A stretch of DNA of 64,000 nucleotides from Rhizomys pruinosus (GCA_009823505.1 VZQC01007982.1:6804931-6868930), one strand, 5' to 3'; shown: positions 1-10,915, counted from the first letter of the stretch. Notes: generated from the sequence alone by a model not told the origin. Made by a program: numbers and translations.

Positions 1-1978
1 TGGTAAAATGGACATTTTTACAATGTTAATTTTCCCAATCCATGAGCATGGGAGGTTTTTCCATCTTCTGAGGTCTTCTTCAATTTCTTTCTTTAAGGGT
101 TTAAAATTTTTGTTGTAGAGGTCTTTGGTGTCTTTGGTTAGGTTTGTTCCTAGGTATCTTATTGTTTTTGAGGCTATTGTGAGTGGGAAGGTCTCTTTGA
201 ATTCTTTCTCCAGTTGCTTGTTCTTGGTGTAAAGAAAGGCCATTGATTTTCTAAGGTTAATTTTGTATCCTGCCACTTTGCTGAAGCTGTTAATCGTTTC
301 TAGGAGTTTTCTGGTGGAGTTTTTTGCATCCCTTAAGTAAACAATCATATCATCAGCAAATAGGGATAGTTTGACTTCCTCTTTTCCAATTAGTACTCCT
401 TTAATATCCTTTTCTTGCCTTATTGCTCTAGCAAGTGTTTCAAGCACTATATTGAAGAGGAGTGGTGATAGGGGGCAGCCTTGCCGAGTTCCTACCTTTA
501 AAGGGAATGTTTCTGTCATTTCCCCATTTAGGATGATATTGGCTGTGGGTTTCCTGTATATGGCTTTGATTACATTGAGGAATGATCCCTCCAATCCAAT
601 TCCTTCTAGGACTTTAAGCATGAAGGGATGCTGGATTTTGTCAAAGGCTTTTTCAGCATCAATTGAGATGATGGTGTGGTTTTTGTCTTTGATTCCGTTT
701 ATGTGTTTGATGATGTTTATTGATTTTCGTATGTTGAACCATCCCTGCATCTCTGGTATGAATCCAACTTGGTCATGATGGATGATCTTCTTGATGTGGG
801 TCTGTATGCGATTTGCCAGTATTCTGTTTAGAATTTTGGCATCTGTGTTCATGAGGGAGATGGGTCTATAATTCTCCTTTTTGGTTGTATCTTTGCCTGG
901 TTTTGGTAATAGAGTGATGTTGGCTTCATAGAAGGAATTTGGGAGAGTTCCCTCTGATTGTATACTTCTAAACAGTTTCAGAAATAATGGTTGTAGGTCT
1001 TTTTGAAATGTTTTATAGAATTCTGCTGTGAAACCGTCTGGGCCTGGGCTTTTTTTAGTTGGGAGGCTTCTTATTACATCCTCTATTTCTTCATATGTTA
1101 TGGGTCTGTTTAAGCTGCTGGTCTCCTCTTGGCCAAGCTTTGGTGATTCCCAAGATTTCAGATATTCATCCATTTCTTCTAGATTTTCAAACTTGGTAGA
1201 ATATAGGTTCTTGTAATATTCCCATATAATTTTCTTGATCTTTTCCTTGTCCGTTGTGATATTTCCCTTTTCATCACAGATTGTATTGATTTGGAGTTGT
1301 TCCTTCTTTCTTTTTGTTAACTGGGCTAGAGGTCTGTCTATCTTGTTTATTCTTTCAAAGAACCAACTTTTGGCTTCATTGATTTTTTGTATTGTTTTCT
1401 TTGTTTCTATTTCATTGATTTCTGCTCTGATTTTTGTTATTTCTTCCTGTCTGTTGCGTTTAGGGTTCATCTGTTGTTGCCTCTCAAGTGCTTTTAGCTG
1501 TAGTGTTAGATCATTCACTTGTGCTCTTTCTGTTTTTCTAATGTAGGCACCCAGGGCTATAAACTTCCCTCTTAGGACTGCTTTTAAGGTATCCCATAGG
1601 TTTTGTTGTGTTGTATTGTCATTGTCATTCAGTTCCAGGAATGCTTTTATTTCTTTCTTTATCTCTTCCTTGACCCATTCATTATTCAAGAGTGTGTTGT
1701 TTAGTCTCCATGTGTTCTTGTAGGCAGTAGGGCTTATCCTGGTGTTGATGTTGAGCTTTATTGCACTGTGGTCTGATAGAATGCATGAAATTATTCCAAT
1801 CTTTTTGTATTTGTGGAGGTTTCTTCTGTGTCCCAGTATGTGGTCGATTTTGGAGAATGTTCCGTAGGGTGCTGAGTAGAAAGTGTATTCTCTGGTATTA
1901 GGGTGGAATATTCGGTAGAGGTCTATGAGGTCCATTTGGTGCATCATATCGTTCAGTTCAGATGTCTCTCTATTATTA
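1..1978 (-). mobile_element. 5'-truncated LINE-1 (ORF2 part), continues past the left edge
   Basis: The minus strand reads as rodent L1 ORF2 from the late endonuclease region through the reverse transcriptase. L1 similarity stops near 1970-1978, next to a short ATT run, so the copy is 5'-truncated. Its ORF2 C-terminus, 3' UTR and poly(A) lie outside the window. The intact reading frame suggests a fairly recent insertion. The flank beyond 1985 shows no L1 similarity. Confidence 0.93.
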
Positions 1979-1983
1979 TTATT
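1..1983 (-). CDS. L1 ORF2p fragment: endonuclease C-terminus plus reverse transcriptase, frame open
   Basis: ORF2p nicks target DNA and reverse-transcribes L1 RNA at the nick. Reading the minus strand in triplets aligned to base 1, there is no stop from 1983 down to 1 (661 codons); the first upstream stop is at 1984-1986. Visible motifs are endonuclease SDH at 1768-1776, RT motif A ([12 protein letters not shown]) at 634-669, [11 protein letters not shown] at 451-483 and the catalytic FADD at 349-360. The codon spacing from the SDH histidine to the motif A Asp (370) and to the first FADD Asp (472) equals that between human ORF2p residues 230, 600 and 702. The segment therefore covers roughly residues 160-819 with no net indel across the motif span. 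It has no native start codon and lacks ORF1 and the 5' UTR promoter, so it is a dead copy with an undamaged core frame, at least as far as the window edge. Confidence 0.88.
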
Positions 1984-2071
1984 TTAAACACCAGGCTGGT
2001 ATTATCTGGCATGAGGCATAGGAGAAGGACCTTTATGACCTTCTGTCTGAAGGCAGGAGGGACCCCCGACC

Positions 2072-2493
2072 CTCTGCTCGACTGTCCATCCCGATCCTCT
2101 GTCCATCCCGACCCTCTGCTCGGCCGTCCATCCCGACCCTCTGCTCGGCCGTCCATCCCGACCCTCTGCTCGGCCGTCCATCTCAACCCTCTGCTCGGCT
2201 GTCCATCCCGCCCCTCTGCTCGGCTGTCCATCCCGATCCTCTGTCCATCCCGACCCTCTGCTCGGCTGTCCATCCCGCCCCTCTGCTCGGCCGTCCATCC
2301 CGCCCCTCTGCTCGGCTGTCCATCCCGACCCTCTGCTCGGCCGTCCATCCCAACCCTCTGCTTGGCTGTCCATCCCGATCCTCTGTCCATCCCGACCCTC
2401 TGCTCGGCCGTCCATCCCGACCCTCTGCTCGGCCGTCCATCCCGACCCTCTGCTCGGCTGTCCATCCCGATCCTCTGCTCGGCTGTGCACTGT
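2072..2493. repeat. Minisatellite, 25-bp unit with interspersed 17-bp units
   Basis: Seventeen complete units run from 2072 to 2472: fourteen of 25 bp (for example CTCTGCTCGGCCGTCC followed by ATCCCGACC) and three of 17 bp lacking the 8 bases after CTCTG. A partial unit fades out by about 2493. The unit has 18 G+C of 25 bases and up to three CpGs, making a dense CpG cluster. Units differ at CGGCC/CGGCT and at the last four bases (GACC, GATC, GCCC, AACC). Long frames on both strands here exist because 25 is not a multiple of 3 and the unit has no stop. Confidence 0.95.
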
Positions 2494-3116
2494 CGCAGCC
2501 CCCCAGAAGGTCTCCTCTCAGCTCCTCTTTGCACACTGCAGGCTTAATCATGTGGGTTCTTTTTATTCTTAGAAAACAATAGAAATGGACAACACACAGA
2601 AGAGATTCTTCTCACTGGGGGATAGGACCAGCATTCTGGAACAAATGTTAAGGCTTAAGATTCTCACAGTTTGAAGAACAAAGCACCTAAAATACAGCAA
2701 TGAAGAGCCGAGACAGCCAAGAGAGAACACTTATCACAGAGTCATGAAATTTTGGCACTGGAAAAAGTCACAAGTAAAATATAAAAGGAATATAACTTTA
2801 CCACAAAATCTGATTTTATTGTTTTTCTTAATCCTAGAAAATTTCAGCACTGTCGACTTTGTCAGTAACTTGACAATTCTTTTTTTTTTTTTTTTTCTAA
2901 ATGATAAAAATTACTGGAGAGGATAGAATACCCTTTCAGGATTAACAACAGCAACAATAACACAGTAGTGCTAGGTGCCTTCAGAGGGACTTCTGTGCCA
3001 GATGATAAAATTCAAGTTCCCATTAAGGAAGAGGAAGGGGACCAGGCGAGTGGGGAAGGGGGATCAGAGGGGAATGGAGTGAATGGCGGAGCATGTTACA
3101 TGAAAACATTACAGTG
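2494..3116. other. Unique AT-rich sequence, nothing recognised
   Basis: No SINE, exon or promoter signature is seen. There is a T-run at about 2880-2896. The end of the stretch is mildly purine-rich. Confidence 0.6.
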
Positions 3117-3235
3117 TGCTGGTGGTGTCTGTAGGAGCCTGAGGCAAGAGGTCAGAAGTTCAAGGCCAGCCTCAGCTACATAGTAAGTTAGAGACCAGCC
3201 TGGGCTACACTAGACTTTCAACAAACAAATAAAGT
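3117..3235 (+). mobile_element. Degenerate B1-like SINE fragment
   Basis: Contains GAGGCAAGAGGTCAG, then TTCAAGGCCAGCCTCAGCTA and a repeated GACCAGCCTGGGCTAC motif, typical of the right part of B1/proto-B1. The first half is lost and the tail is A-rich. Confidence 0.6.
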
Positions 3236-3365
3236 CACAATGAAACCCATTACTTTATGCAATTAACATATGCTAATGGGACATCTAAGAACCAGTCAGT
3301 TTGAAAGAGTTGGTTTGCTTTGGGCAGAATAAAAATGGAAGCATCTAAGTGACAAGAACAAATAT

Positions 3366-3436
3366 CTATATATCTATATCTATATCTATATCTATATCTA
3401 TATCTATATCTATATCTATCTATATCTATCTATCCA
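3366..3436. repeat. Simple repeat (TATCTA)n
   Basis: About a dozen TATCTA hexamers, shifting to TATC/CATC tetramers at the right end. Confidence 0.95.
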
Positions 3437-3651
3437 TCTACTCTTGGTCAGATAGCTCTTACAGGGGAATTAATTAAAATTTAAGACTGACTTTACATGT
3501 CAGTTAATTCAGAGGGACAAACTGAGCATAAATGTCAAAAGAGCAATGAGGATAAAAAGAGAAGAAGGAGCCAGCATCGAGAGGGAAGGGAGGGAAGTTA
3601 GAAGAGGGATTCACTGGCATTCGGTTAATAGTCCATTAAAAATGAATTGTG

Positions 3652-3790
3652 GAGCTGGTGACATGGCTCAGAAGGTAACATACTTGCTGTACACAAGTCT
3701 GAGTTTGGTCCTTAGAACTCATGGAAATGTGGAATGACAGAAGTGACTCTGTAAAGTTGTCCTCTGACCTCCACATGTGCATGGGTGCAT

Positions 3791-3874
<84 letters not shown>

Positions 3875-3892
3875 ACATACACAAATAAAATG
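3652..3892 (+). mobile_element. B3-type SINE ending in (CT)n(AC)n
   Basis: Begins with a tRNA-like head (GAGCTGGTGACATGGCTCAG), with a diverged B box near 3695-3720. It continues into TTGTCCTCTGACCTCCACAT, the hallmark of the B3 right end. The tail has expanded into (CT)n at 3794-3840 and (AC)n at 3841-3869. The central B3 portion is missing. Confidence 0.7.
3794..3869. repeat. Compound microsatellite (CT)n(AC)n
   Basis: About 23 CT dinucleotides followed directly by about 15 AC dinucleotides. Cys-Val and Arg-Glu repeat frames on the minus strand come from this tract. Confidence 0.97.
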
Positions 3893-5914
3893 AATCCTAC
3901 CAAGCTTCCGTTGTGCAACAAGGACTCCACATCCAGTCCTTGTGTTTGGTTCTCCTTGTGTTAGAGCTTTGTGCTACTTTTTCGGTCCTTTTTCAGGAAA
4001 TGTCACTTACCAAGGATAAAGTCTGGCTGCTTTGGGGAAAGAGAGGCGGAAGGCTTGTGGTCCACCTCCAGTGGGGGTATCCAAGCAGGACCAGGCTTCT
4101 GGCTGGGGAGCGGCAGGCTGTCCGAAGTTCATTAGCTATCTTAGGGATTGTGGGGAAACAGTGTGCCTTGTGACTCCAGTTAGAGAAGAAACTGGGCAGT
4201 AGCTGTGCCCTGGGAGTCATGGGGCTGAGCAGGCCCAGCAGTTCCTTAGACAGAAGACTCTGGGGTCTCCAGGAGGGTCTGCGCTCAGAGGATTTACAGC
4301 AGAAGGCTTTAGGAATCCAATCTCAGTTTTAGAGTTTTCAGATGAGGCCCGCAGAGGTGGATGCTTTCCACCACCTCCTCTGTATGCAAGGAAGGCTTCC
4401 CTCTTAGGCATCCAGGGAGGAAATGACCTCTGTTCACTCTGGGAGCTCCGAACACATTTACTGTTTTTGCAGGTGTTCAGGGCGACTGTAGGTGAGCAGG
4501 GATGAAGCACTTGGACAAGTGGCTCCAAGTTTATCTCTGCCCCTTAACACTAAACTCAGCACATTCTTAGGCATTTCTGGTTGTGCCACCACAAATCTTC
4601 CTGCACATCCAAGAATTCCGCTGTGCTTTAAGAGGCCAGTGCCCAGGCTGAGTGGTGACCAGAGATGGGTAGAGATAGGAAATGTGATGAGGAGACAATC
4701 CAATCTGAATTTCAGATGAACAGTGGATAATGTTTTCAGTATCTATCCATACAATATTTAAGATACACTAAAAGTCATTTACTGTTCACTTGGAATTCAG
4801 ATTTAACTGCGTGGCCTGTATTTTGTCTAGTCATTCTCTCTTAAGATTCGCAACAGCAAAGAAGTCTGCAAAGCTTGATAGTAATGAACTTAAGGATGTG
4901 GTGCTACGCCTGTTTCTGATAGAAGATGGTCGCCCAAGTCATCTCCCAGAGACAGAAAATGCCAATGCCTTTAAGAAGTCTGGGCAGCAGGGGAAGGAGA
5001 AAGAAGCTTTCCCAGGTCTTGGCAACAGCAGATTGCTCTCTCTGCTTCCCCTTTGTCTTGCTCCAGTGAGAGGAACAGCACACTCTTTAAGGATTGAGGA
5101 CAGAAGGGAAGGCGGGTAGATAAAACCAGCTCACAGTGCCGCTGTGTCCTGGGAAGATAATGGCTCTAAACCTGCTAAAATAAATGGTCTGCTTTGTTCT
5201 TGAATAATAATCAGCCGGCAGCTTTGTTCTGTCTTCCCAGCAGCCAGAGGAAGAGATTTTGATTTCAGAGGAAAAGAAATGACCCCAGGATGACCATAGT
5301 GGATAGGGGAGAAGAGAAAGTCACCACTGCAGGCTCCCTGAGATGGTGATGGAAACTTCTCATGCAAAGCAGAGTACCTCCCTGTCACCTGCATAATGCC
5401 CAAGGTTCTACCATTATGTCTTAAAGTTAATGACCTTCTCCTTAAGAAAGGAAAATACTTCTGAGCAACACAATGTGCTGTCATCCTCTCTTTGTCCATC
5501 TGTGCGTCGTCTTGCCCCCCCCACTCTGGCCAAAAGCATCCCAGCATACCTGCTGTCTTGGAGGACAACAGCATGTCACAATGTCAAAAGGTTGGTGATT
5601 CCAGCAGTGCAGTTATTCCTTAGGGTGTTTCTAACTTGACACGTGACCAAGAGCAGGGTCGTGAGGTTGTAGAATCCTAGGACAAATAAAATTCCTGGAG
5701 GTACCAAGTGATGGAGAGGTGGATAATATAGAATAGATGGGGGGAATTCAGAGCAAAGAGGATCTGGGCAGTTTAGGAGAACACGGACATGGGAGATTCT
5801 GGAGCAAGCCTTGCAGTTTTCCATTCAGATCGACGCCTTCCTCCTCCTTCCTCCTGAAGTTCTAGAGCTTTCTCTCTGCTTAGTCTTGGCCAGCTGAATA
5901 TTTCTTTTTTATAT
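3893..5914. other. Unique sequence, no gene recognised
   Basis: About 2 kb without SINEs. Several frames of 70-147 codons overlap on both strands, but none has a recognisable domain or convincing splice sites, and they contradict one another. I treat this as non-coding. Confidence 0.55.
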
Positions 5915-6062
5915 TTGAATATTTTTATGCTTTTATTGATGCTTTGTGTATTTCAGACATCATTTTTCAGTTCGATTAAGGCATATTCCCTTTTCCCTTC
6001 CCCCCCACCCCACCACGATCATGCATTCTGCCATAACTGTCCAGCATCTTTCTCTCAGTCTT
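5915..6062 (-). mobile_element. Probable L1 3'-end relic (family seen again at 47.56 kb)
   Basis: TGCTTTTATTGATGCTTTGT, then GTATTTCAGACAT, a pyrimidine/C-rich stretch and CATGCATTCTGCC match the element at 47557-47675 in the same order. The T-rich start and C-rich block fit an L1 3' UTR read on its complement. Assignment to L1 is an inference; the two-copy match is visible. Confidence 0.5.
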
Positions 6063-6093
6063 TTTTTTTAATGTTTAAGAATTCACATTTTCA

Positions 6094-6192
6094 GGGCTGG
6101 AGAGATGGCTCAGTGGTTAAGAGCATTGACTGCTCTTCCAGAGGACCTGGGTTCGATTCCCAGCACCCACATGATGGCTAACAACCGCCTCC
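6094..6192 (+). mobile_element. B2 SINE head (3' half replaced by B1)
   Basis: Has GGGCTGGAGAGATGGCTCAG (A box region) and GGGTTCGATTCCCAGCACCC (B box). Similarity stops after CTAACAACCGCCTCC, where a B1 begins. Confidence 0.9.
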
Positions 6193-6194
6193 AA

Positions 6195-6346
6195 GCCAGG
6201 CATGGTGGCACATGCCTTTAATCCTAGGACTTGGGAGGCAGAGGCAGGTGGATCTCTGTGAGTTCAAGGCCAGCCTGGTCTACAGAGTGAGTTCCAGGCC
6301 AGCTGGGGCTATAGGGACACCCTGTCTCAAAAAAAAAAAAAAAAAA
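6195..6346 (+). mobile_element. B1 SINE
   Basis: Complete B1: GCCAGGCATGGTGGCACATG, then GGGAGGCAGAGGCAGG, TTCAAGGCCAGCCTGGTCTA, CCCTGTCTC and an A-tail of about 18. It directly abuts a B2 head, giving a B2-B1 composite. Confidence 0.95.
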
Positions 6347-7720
6347 TCATGTTTTCCTCCATTAATTTTATATTACTCTAAAATGGCCAGCTGAATATTT
6401 CTAATTCAGAAAATGACAGAATTTGGAGTGTAATGAAACCTGCAGAAATCTCCCCTTGCAGAATAGATCCTGGAGTTTCTGGAGTTGTCAGGGTCAGAGC
6501 CCGGGCCTGGCAGCCCTCATAAGCTAGATTCCACCTCCGACCTTCAATAGGCCAATTAAAGAGACAAGTAATGGTGAAAAGCAGAGAAAGATTTACTCTG
6601 TGTGGCCACATTAGGAAGAGGAACAACTATAGCGGACCAGGGACCTCCACCCCCAGGTCCATCTTTAGGGCCCGGACATGAGGTTTAGAGCTAAAGGTAA
6701 GAGATAGGCATGACAGCAGTCCTGGTCAAGGTGGGGTCCTGCCCAGCGTGGACTCACTGTTTCTGGCTCTATTCCCAGTCTCTCCTGCAAGGTAGTCTGA
6801 CAACTATCAGATCTGTGTGAAATTTCTTTCTGGGAGGCAAGCGCCTCCTTAGGCTGGCATCAGGATTTAACCTTTACCTCCAACCAGAACGAGACTCCTA
6901 GGGAAATTCTAATTTCTTACAGCCCATTTTTTTTTTTTCAATTATCTTGTAGCCAAGGGAGGGGTACACATGTCTTTTTTAGAATATCTTCATTCCCACC
7001 AGGACAACTACTCAGTTGCTGGGCCATAGCCTATACCACAACTCCAGCCAACTCTCATAGAAATGTGCCCTACAGGCTTCAAAGGACAAAGGATGTGCAG
7101 TTGTATAATAATACGTGCCCAGTATAATAATAATAACTCTGTTGTCGGGGGGCAGGGGCAGGGACTGGCTTCTTGCCTTGCATAGCTGAGTGGTGTGGTA
7201 CTGCAAGTGAAGGATTTTAGTCCTGGCTGGCCCTGCTAGGCAGGCCGCAGACAGGAGTGCTTATTTCAAATGCTGAGCTGTGGCCCAGCGGTACTTCAGT
7301 TGTTGGCTAATTGTGATCACAACAGTGAACGAAGGGAGACAGTTTCACCAGGCCGCACCCCGTCTGAGACTCTGCCTCTTTTGTCCCTGGTGAGGACAGT
7401 GGTTTCTAAAGCAAAGCCTTAAACGTGGAGCTGCCAAGGAAAGTACAAGGACATGAACTGGTCCATGTGGAGAAATGCAGAAGGCCCTGCCAGCCCTAGT
7501 TCAGCTCCTCCAGAGATGGAGATGCTGCGGTCCAGCCACGTCACTCAGGATTACCCATCCTGGGTGTCAGGTGTCCCTATGAGCCCCTGTGCTGGGGACC
7601 TATAGGGCCAAGTCCGCCATTGCCTAAGCAGATGTGAAAGCCTGGTGAGCTCTCTGCTTGGCTCAGACCTTTCCCAGGAACTCTCCTTTGCTACAAAAGT
7701 GTCTCTTCCTTTTCTCAATT
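6347..7720. other. Mostly unique sequence; possible unclassified old repeat at 6416-6935
   Basis: No exon is recognised. The part from 6416 to 6935 (ending in TTCTTACAGCCC and a T-run) has the feel of an old interspersed repeat, but I cannot name a family. The remainder, to 7720, shows nothing. Confidence 0.4.
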
Positions 7721-7747
7721 TTTATTATTATTATTATTATTATTATT
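7721..7747. repeat. Simple repeat (TTA)n
   Basis: Nine TTA trinucleotides. Confidence 0.95.
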
Positions 7748-7845
7748 GCATTTACTTATTTGTGTGTGCATGCATCTGTGTGTGGGTACCATAGTGTGTG
7801 TGTAGAGGCCAGAGGACAATTAAATTCTCATCATGGCTCACCAGA
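7748..7845 (-). mobile_element. B3 right-end fragment
   Basis: A TG-rich tract followed by GTGTAGAGGCCAGAGGACAA is the complement of the B3 3' end. Confidence 0.6.
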
Positions 7846-7939
7846 GAAAGGACAATTACTACCTACTTTGTAGATGAAGAAACTGAAGTTCAGGGTAATC
7901 ACAGAATAGTCCCATTGAGTTAGTTTTGTTTTGTTTTAA

Positions 7940-8169
7940 AAATATTTTATTTATTATTTTTATTATTTTTTTGTCTATGAGTGTATTGTCTGCATGTCTG
8001 TAAGTGCACCCATATTGTGTAATGCCTGAAGAGGTCAGAAGAAGTTGTTAAATCCCCTGGAACTGGAGTTATGGGTGGTTATTCACTGCCATGTTGGTGC
8101 TGGGAACCAAATGGAGGTCCTCTGCAAGAGCAGCCAGTGCTCTGAACTGCTGAGCCATCTCTCCACCCA
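7940..8169 (-). mobile_element. B2 SINE, diverged
   Basis: Reads as the complement of B2: ATTTTATTTATT tail, TGAGTGTATTGTCTGCATGT, GGTCAGAAGA, CCCCTGGAACTGGAGTTATG, TGAGCCATCTCTCCA. An old copy with many substitutions. Confidence 0.92.
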
Positions 8170-8179
8170 CTTTTGTTTG

Positions 8180-8294
8180 TTTGGTTTTGAAATAGGATCT
8201 CGTACAGCCCAGTCTAGCCTCAAGTTCCTGATCTTCCTGCTTCTACTTTCGGAGTGCTGGGATTGAAGGCAGGCTGCACCACTCCTGGCTCCCG
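8180..8294 (-). mobile_element. B1 SINE, diverged
   Basis: Complement of B1: a degraded GAGACAGGG equivalent, CCTCAAGTTCCTGATCTTCC, then GAGTGCTGGGATTGAAGGCA and a final CCTGGCT. Confidence 0.8.
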
Positions 8295-8365
8295 TCCAGT
8301 TTGGAAGAAGTAGGGTTTCAACCTAGACCTAGAACTGGTCAGTTCTGAAGCCTGTGTCCTTTTTT

Positions 8366-8509
8366 AAAATTTTTATGTGTATGAATGTACTGTCTGCATG
8401 TAGGTTTGTGCACCCGTGTTGTGCAATGCTGCGGAGGTCAGAAGAGGGTGCCGGATTCCCCTGGAACTGGAGTTCTCCTGGAATTGGAGTTACAGATGGT
8501 TCTCAGCCT
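8366..8509 (-). mobile_element. B2 SINE, long subfamily, 5'-truncated
   Basis: TGTGTATGAATGTACTGTCT through GGAACTGGAGTTCTCCTGGA, including the 17-bp internal duplication that marks the long subfamily. The tRNA-like head is missing beyond 8509. Confidence 0.88.
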
Positions 8510-8611
8510 GTGTTCTTAACCACCATTCAGTTATTTACCGTTTTGTTTTGTTTTCTCCCCATCTTATGATTTCTAATCTATCAGCCAAAACATCTGTCCC
8601 CTTTGCTCTTG

Positions 8612-8975
8612 AACTATCTGTGTGTATTCGTTACCTTATTTGTTGCTGTGACAAAATCCCCAACAATAGCATCTTAAGGAAGGAAGGTCTATTGTGCCTT
8701 ATACGCAGGAGGGTACAGTCCATCATGCAGAGAAGGAGTGTGAGGTGGCTGGTCACATCACATCAGTAGTCACAAAGTGAATGAATGCTTTCTCCTTTTT
8801 ATTCAGTGCAGTACCTCCACCCATGGAAAGACAACACCCACACTTAGGGTGGGTCCTCCCATTTTAATTAATCCAGTCTAGAAATTCCCTCTCAAACAAG
8901 CTGAGAGTTTTGTCTACTGGGTGATTCTGGGTCCTGCCAAGTTCACAGTCAATATTAATCATCCCGCCATGTCTC
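8612..8975. mobile_element. Rodent interspersed repeat, family A (copy 1)
   Basis: GTTGCTGTGACAAAATCCCC, CTTAAGGAAGGAAGGTCTAT, GGGTACAGTCCATCATG, GGTGGGTCCTCCCA, TTAATTAATCCAGTCTAGAA and GTCCTGCCAAGTTCACAGTC recur in the same order near 30.6-31.1 kb and 61.96-62.3 kb. I recognise it as a common muroid repeat but cannot give its class with confidence. Confidence 0.7.
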
Positions 8976-9321
8976 TTTCCTTCTGTCCGGCAGTCCTGCG
9001 TTACACTTTCAGTGAGGTTTTGGCATGCTGAAAGGGGCGTGACCTTTACTGTTTGCTCCGGTTCAGGCTGGCTTGGAAGCTGTCAGCAGACTGGACACTC
9101 ACTCTTGCAATGACTGACTGTAGATGTGCCTGCATTCCTTAAGGAGGCAGAGCTTCGAATGCCCAGAACATGATGCTCTGCTACCACGGGCACTCCCTGA
9201 AGCTGGGAAGGTTCCACCTCACTATTCCGGCACTGTTCTCATAGCCCTAACCCACACGGCATTCAGGTTCAGAGCTGAAGTTTTCCTTTTCCTTCCTCCA
9301 TCTTTAAAATGACCATAATGT
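8976..9321. other. Unique sequence, nothing recognised
   Basis: No repeat or exon signature is seen in this 346-bp stretch between a family A repeat and a B1. Confidence 0.5.
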
Positions 9322-9463
9322 AGCCAGGCACAGGGGCACACACCTTTAATCCCAGGACTTGGGAGGCAGAAGCAGGCAGGTCTATGTGAGATGAAGGCCA
9401 GCTTGGTCTACATAATGAGTTACAGGTCAGCCGAGGCTACCCAGAGAGTCCGTAGCAAAACAA

Positions 9464-9496
<33 letters not shown>
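9322..9496 (+). mobile_element. B1 SINE with (CA)n tail
   Basis: GCCAGGCACAGGGGCACACA, CTTTAATCCCAGGACTTGGG, AAGGCCAGCTTGGTCTACAT and a (CA)n expansion of the tail at 9469-9496. Confidence 0.93.
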
Positions 9497-10636
9497 CAAA
9501 ACCCAAAACTCAACATCCGTTCCAAAGAGCTTTTGCTGTTTTAGTCTGTTTTAATATCCAAGTCTTCCACTCTTTATGCGGAGCTGGTCCTTGGAACTGT
9601 TTGGCATCGTTGGAAGCTTCCTTCCCTCGTTTAGATCTCTGGGTCATGACTTAGTGTTCCAGGGAATTCCAAGGGAACAGAAATCACTTTGCCTCTGTAA
9701 ACCCTAATGTCCACTGTTCTGATCAAGGATCCCAGCTGTGACTAGGAGATAATGTACTTCAAATTAATGAACAAAGCTAATTATGGCAGTGGATTTGGGC
9801 AGGGACAGAGTGTACCAGAGCAGGGTGCTGGCAGGCGTCCCTAACTCTCTGGCTTGGCTTCTGAGCCAGGGGCTCCCCTAGACGTGTTAGTGACTTTCAG
9901 TGTCTACATTGCCTGCTCAATGGAAACAGACTTTAAGACCGTGGTCTGGGGCCCCGTTGTCTGGCTGCAGCCAAGAATGAATTCCTGTGGGTTGTTCTTT
10001 TCCTCACTGGCTTCAGTTGGGGAAGATATATAGGACAATTAAAGCCTGGTTTTTTTCAAGGGCGTGGGATTTTGGATCCAGCACTTCATTCTTCACACCT
10101 CCCTCAGAATTCCATCCTTCTCTCTAGAGTGGGACCCCTACTTCTTGTCTCTCTGGAGCTAAGAAATGGCTGGTTCCCATGGCTCAGGCTTGCCTGTTCC
10201 ATTTTCTCTGTCTAGTGTCTGAGTCTCTTAAAGTCAATTCACCTGCCAGGAAATCACTGCCATTGACCCCCACCTGACCATGTTCATGACCTTGTCTGGC
10301 ACTGGGAATTGTGTTTGTGCAAGATGCCAAATCCCATTATAATAAACTATGTGTAGCTTCCAAATTCTTCTCTTTTGGTAACGTTTTGCTAAAATTAGAT
10401 CTGAGAGGAGGTCCTATGAGCGGCGGAGGAAGATGAACTGCACTAACACTGAAGTACTAGGCCAGATCCTGGCACAGTTTTTGTAGATTTTTTTCCAGAC
10501 ATTTAATTTCAGTACAGGTCTTTAGGGCATATATTGTAAGCTCAGACTTGTAATATATATGAAGAAAAAAAAAAACTCATGCATAAACCAGGGTTTCTGT
10601 TCTCAGAGAGCATTCTGCAAGATAGAAAGAGTCCTG
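9497..10636. other. Unique sequence, no gene recognised
   Basis: More than 1.1 kb with no SINE and no convincing frame. AATAAA at about 10341 lacks an associated transcript structure that I can see. There is a short A-run at 10565-10575. Confidence 0.5.
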
Positions 10637-10915
10637 GGGGCTGGAGAGATGGCCTAGCGGTTAAGAGCACCGACCGCTCTTACAGAGGACCCGGGTTCGA
10701 TCCCCAGCACCCACATGGCGGCTGAGAACCGTCTGAAGCTCCAATTCCAGGAGAACTCCAGTTCCAGGGGAATCTGAGACCCTCTTCTGACCTCCGCGGC
10801 GTTGCACGACACGGATGCACGTGTTGCTGGTTGGCAACCAGAATTGCTGCAGACACGTAGCATCTTATACAATACATAAATAATAATAAAAATAAAAATT
10901 AAAAAAAAATTAAAA
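10637..10915 (+). mobile_element. B2 SINE, long subfamily, with unusual 3' end
   Basis: GGGGCTGGAGAGATGGCCTA head, intact B box GGGTTCGATCCCC and the 17-bp duplication (CTCCAATTCCAGGAG, then AACTCCAGTTCCAGGGG). After ACGGATGCAC the usual 3' end is replaced by a short hairpin-forming segment (CTGGTTGGCAACCAG), then an A-rich tail. A near-duplicate GAAAGAGTCCT / GAAAGACGTCCT flanks it. Confidence 0.92.

Noticed and set aside
371..1546. Plus-strand frames at 371-778, 1028-1216 and 1235-1546
   Set aside because: Antisense shadows of the L1 ORF2 frame on the minus strand.
1903..2551. Frames of 122-214 codons on both strands as coding regions
   Set aside because: They track the 25-bp minisatellite on both strands; composition, not selection, keeps them open.
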